Shown piece by piece: positions 5,494 through 6,931 of a stretch of DNA of 6,931 bases (within the stretch, counting starts at the first letter, position 1; each line of letters starts with the position of its first letter). Origin of the DNA: an uncultured bacterium (GTDB lineage: Bacteria; Patescibacteriota; Minisyncoccia; Phycocordibacterales; UBA918); contig CAJWTE010000032.1 of assembly GCA_913046815.1 (NCBI GenBank), forward strand, positions 1 to 6,931, written 5' to 3'. The notes below the pieces were generated by a model. That model searched no databases and was not told the origin of the DNA. It was given only the letters and a program-made list of their open reading frames with translations. Position numbers and translations under genes: made by a program.

Positions 5494-5531
5494 CAAAATG
5501 CCAGTCGCTTTCGCGACCGGCATTTTGTGCT
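5490..5531 (-). terminator. Intrinsic terminator of serS
   Basis: Perfect 13-nt arms (5490-5502 and 5519-5531), one A-C mismatch, then five more pairs (gtcgc/gcgac) closing a 4-nt loop, which on the serS RNA strand is GAAA (a GNRA tetraloop). The hairpin starts 8 nt after the serS stop. The T-run is only four bases and lies within the arm, so termination may be leaky. Confidence 0.75.
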
Positions 5532-5539
5532 TTCTACAC

Positions 5540-6808
5540 CTACTTCTTAATCACTTCCTTTCCTAGATACTTCTGCAATGGCTCAGGGATCTTGATTGAG
5601 CCATCAGCTTGTTGAAAGTTTTCTACCAAAGACACTAGGATGCGCGGAGTTGGAATGGCTGTACAGTTTAATGAGTGAGCATAGCGCATAATCCCTTCCT
5701 CATCCTTGTAACGAATATTAAAGCGTCGTGTCTGAAAATCATGGAAGTAGGATGCGGAAGATATTTCACGATATTTTTCTTCTTTAGGTACCCATAATTC
5801 CACATCGTACTTTTTCACCTGTCCTTGACCAATGTCACCACCACAGTTCAAAACAGTATGATAAGGAATACCAAGAGATTCAATAAACTCCTCTGCATTA
5901 CGGTTAATCTCTTCGTGCCACTTTACACTCTCTTCATGTGAAGCTTCACACAAAATGACTTGCTCAAGCTTGTAGAACTCATGCACACGAATAAGACCTT
6001 TCACGTCCTTACCATGACTACCTGCCTCACGACGATAACAAGGAGAAAACCCTAAGAACTTTACCGGAAAAAGACTCTTGTCCAACACTTCATCTGAATA
6101 GTAACCCATAACAGAGACCTCGCTTGTACCAATCAGATAATCATCATCTTGTGTGCTATATATGTCATCTGCTTCGTTTGGCAGATGTCCAGTACCATAC
6201 AGATTGGCTTTACGCACAATCGTTGGCGGAAGGATAGGAGTAAACCCCTTTTTTAAGAAGAACTCTTGCGCATAGTTCCATATAGCCCAAGAAAGTAGAG
6301 CTCCATCACCGATCAAGTAATAGCCACGAAAGCCGTGGACTTTGGCACCTCTTTCAAAGTCCACCATACCCAATTCGGTCATAATGTCAGTGTGACTTTT
6401 TGGTTCAAAGTCAAAAACTGTTTTTTCTCCCCAAACTTTTATTTCTTGGTTATCCTCATCGCCTTCACCATCTGGAACAGACATATCTGGAATGTTTGGT
6501 ACTTGCAACATTAGCTTCTGCCACTCTTCCCTTACCGGTTTCAACTTATCTTCAGCCTTTTGTATCTCAGCTTTCAGATCTTGCATTTCGGTGATGAGCT
6601 GTTGCTTTACCACCTCGTCATTACTAGCTGCCACTATATCAGCCGACATTCGATTCTGCTCCGCTTTCTTACTTTCCATCGACTGCATTATTTCCTTACG
6701 TTCGTCATCAAGTGTCACTAGACGGTCTAGGTCAATTTCAATATGCTTTTTAACGGCCGCCGCCTTCACGACATCTAAATTATCCCGAATGAATTTTATA
6801 TCTAACAT
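5540..6808 (-). CDS. serS: Seryl-tRNA synthetase
   Basis: Class II aminoacyl-tRNA synthetase charging tRNA-Ser (and tRNA-Sec where present). The 422 residues match the usual bacterial length. The N-terminus MLDIKFIRDNLDVVK is canonical and decides the start at 6808; an upstream ATG at 6841 would add 11 atypical residues. Residues about 30-105 form the antiparallel coiled-coil arm that grips the tRNA-Ser long variable arm. The catalytic domain shows the serine-binding TSE (228-230), motif 2 with CYRREAGSHGKDVKGLIRVHEFYKLEQ (257-283), KKYDVELW (332-339), YREISSASYFHDFQTRR (346-362) and motif 3 around TPRILVSLVENFQQADGS (387-404). The motif 3 loop reads NCTAIPTPR instead of the common NGSGLAVGR, a variant I associate with Patescibacteria. 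No Shine-Dalgarno sequence is present; TATAAT lies 9 nt before the ATG. Confidence 0.97.
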   Translation of the reverse strand: MLDIKFIRDNLDVVKAAAVKKHIEIDLDRLVTLDDERKEIMQSMESKKAEQNRMSADIVAASNDEVVKQQLITEMQDLKAEIQKAEDKLKPVREEWQKLMLQVPNIPDMSVPDGEGDEDNQEIKVWGEKTVFDFEPKSHTDIMTELGMVDFERGAKVHGFRGYYLIGDGALLSWAIWNYAQEFFLKKGFTPILPPTIVRKANLYGTGHLPNEADDIYSTQDDDYLIGTSEVSVMGYYSDEVLDKSLFPVKFLGFSPCYRREAGSHGKDVKGLIRVHEFYKLEQVILCEASHEESVKWHEEINRNAEEFIESLGIPYHTVLNCGGDIGQGQVKKYDVELWVPKEEKYREISSASYFHDFQTRRFNIRYKDEEGIMRYAHSLNCTAIPTPRILVSLVENFQQADGSIKIPEPLQKYLGKEVIKK

Positions 6809-6817
6809 AGTATAGAA

Positions 6818-6823
6818 ATTATA
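6818..6823 (-). promoter_or_regulatory. -10 element of serS, short or absent leader
   Basis: An exact TATAAT on the minus strand lies 9 nt before the serS ATG, putting the transcription start about 2-4 nt upstream of the codon. No convincing -35 is seen. The absence of a Shine-Dalgarno sequence fits a leaderless or nearly leaderless mRNA. Confidence 0.5.
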
Positions 6824-6897
6824 CACCGAATTTAAACACAATATATGAAAAAGTCACGTATGCCTTTATTGTCATGATAAAGTTTAAGTAGTATGAA

Positions 6898-6931
6898 ATG
6901 GCCTATACAGACATTGGAGTCGTCGGAATTT
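6898..6931 (+). CDS. Possible start of a plus-strand gene, cut by the right edge
   Basis: From ATG 6898 the frame reads MAYTDIGVVGI and stays open to the edge, too short to identify. The hydrophobic end could begin a membrane segment. Another ATG at 6893 opens a different frame (MKWPIQTLESSEF). A TGnTAAAGT motif ends at 6883, 14 nt upstream of 6898. The divergent layout relative to serS makes a gene plausible, but this is weakly supported. Confidence 0.25.
   Translation, partial: MAYTDIGVVGI

Noticed and set aside
6492..6815. Plus-strand 107-codon open frame opposite the serS coiled coil
   Set aside because: It is Cys/Ser/Phe-rich, with no recognisable domain, and lies fully within a confidently identified SerRS N-terminal arm.
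6809..6841. Upstream ATG at 6841 as the serS start
   Set aside because: The extra residues MCLNSVYNFYT do not fit the conserved SerRS N-terminus MLDIKFIRDN, and the extension would cover the TATAAT promoter element.
1..6931. Recoding of TGA (genetic code 25) as in Gracilibacteria/Absconditabacteria
   Set aside because: No gene has an in-frame TGA, glycines are all GGN, and all complete genes end in TAA or TAG. The standard code explains everything.
1..6931. Mobile element, prophage, defence or toxin-antitoxin system
   Set aside because: No transposase, integrase, recombinase, nuclease, reverse transcriptase, toxin or terminal-repeat signature was seen on either strand. The identifiable genes are mostly housekeeping, and codon and base use look uniform.

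Overview
The window looks like ordinary chromosome from a small-genome bacterium of the Candidate Phyla Radiation (Candidatus Patescibacteria, probably a Parcubacteria-type lineage). The inference rests on several things read together. DnaX is short and has neither a zinc module nor a tau extension. SerRS has a variant active-site signature that I associate with this group. Two small lysine/arginine-rich membrane proteins look like families known from this group. Genes are tightly packed, and most starts have no clear Shine-Dalgarno sequence. All complete genes end in TAA or TAG with no in-frame TGA, so nothing points to the TGA=Gly code of some sister lineages. Taxonomy is inferred from protein character, not from a marker-gene comparison.

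Layout from left to right. Positions 1-718 (minus) hold the N-terminal part of a DEAD-box RNA helicase that runs off the left edge. Positions 719-980 are a divergent intergenic region with candidate promoters and two inverted repeats. Positions 981-1745 (plus) encode an unrecognised membrane-anchored extracytoplasmic protein. A 20-bp-arm hairpin at 1760-1801 separates it from the convergent dnaX (1800-2834, minus). A second hairpin (2845-2885) lies between dnaX and a compact minus-strand cluster. Read in the direction of transcription, that cluster is an FtsQ-like division protein (5477-4662), a tRNA-dihydrouridine synthase (4639-3623), a small membrane protein (3617-3339) and a membrane-anchored protein with a histone-H1-like basic tail (3337-2891). 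A third hairpin (5490-5531) follows serS (6808-5540, minus). The last 90 bases hold the divergent upstream region and possibly the first codons of a plus-strand gene.

Functionally this is information processing (RNA helicase, replication clamp-loader ATPase, seryl-tRNA synthetase, tRNA modification) mixed with envelope and division functions (FtsQ-like, two small membrane proteins, one exported protein). I see no mobile element, CRISPR array, tRNA, rRNA or defence/toxin module, and no clearly new multi-gene system.

The most interesting structural signal is regulatory. At dnaX and at the FtsQ-like gene, the foot of the preceding gene's terminator hairpin runs straight into an extended -10 promoter motif (TGn plus a -10 hexamer), followed 7 nt later by the ATG. 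This suggests back-to-back terminator/promoter units making leaderless mRNAs. Other starts (serS, dus, helicase) also have -10-like hexamers 8-9 nt upstream. By contrast, the helicase has a perfect AAGGAGG placed before an internal ATG.
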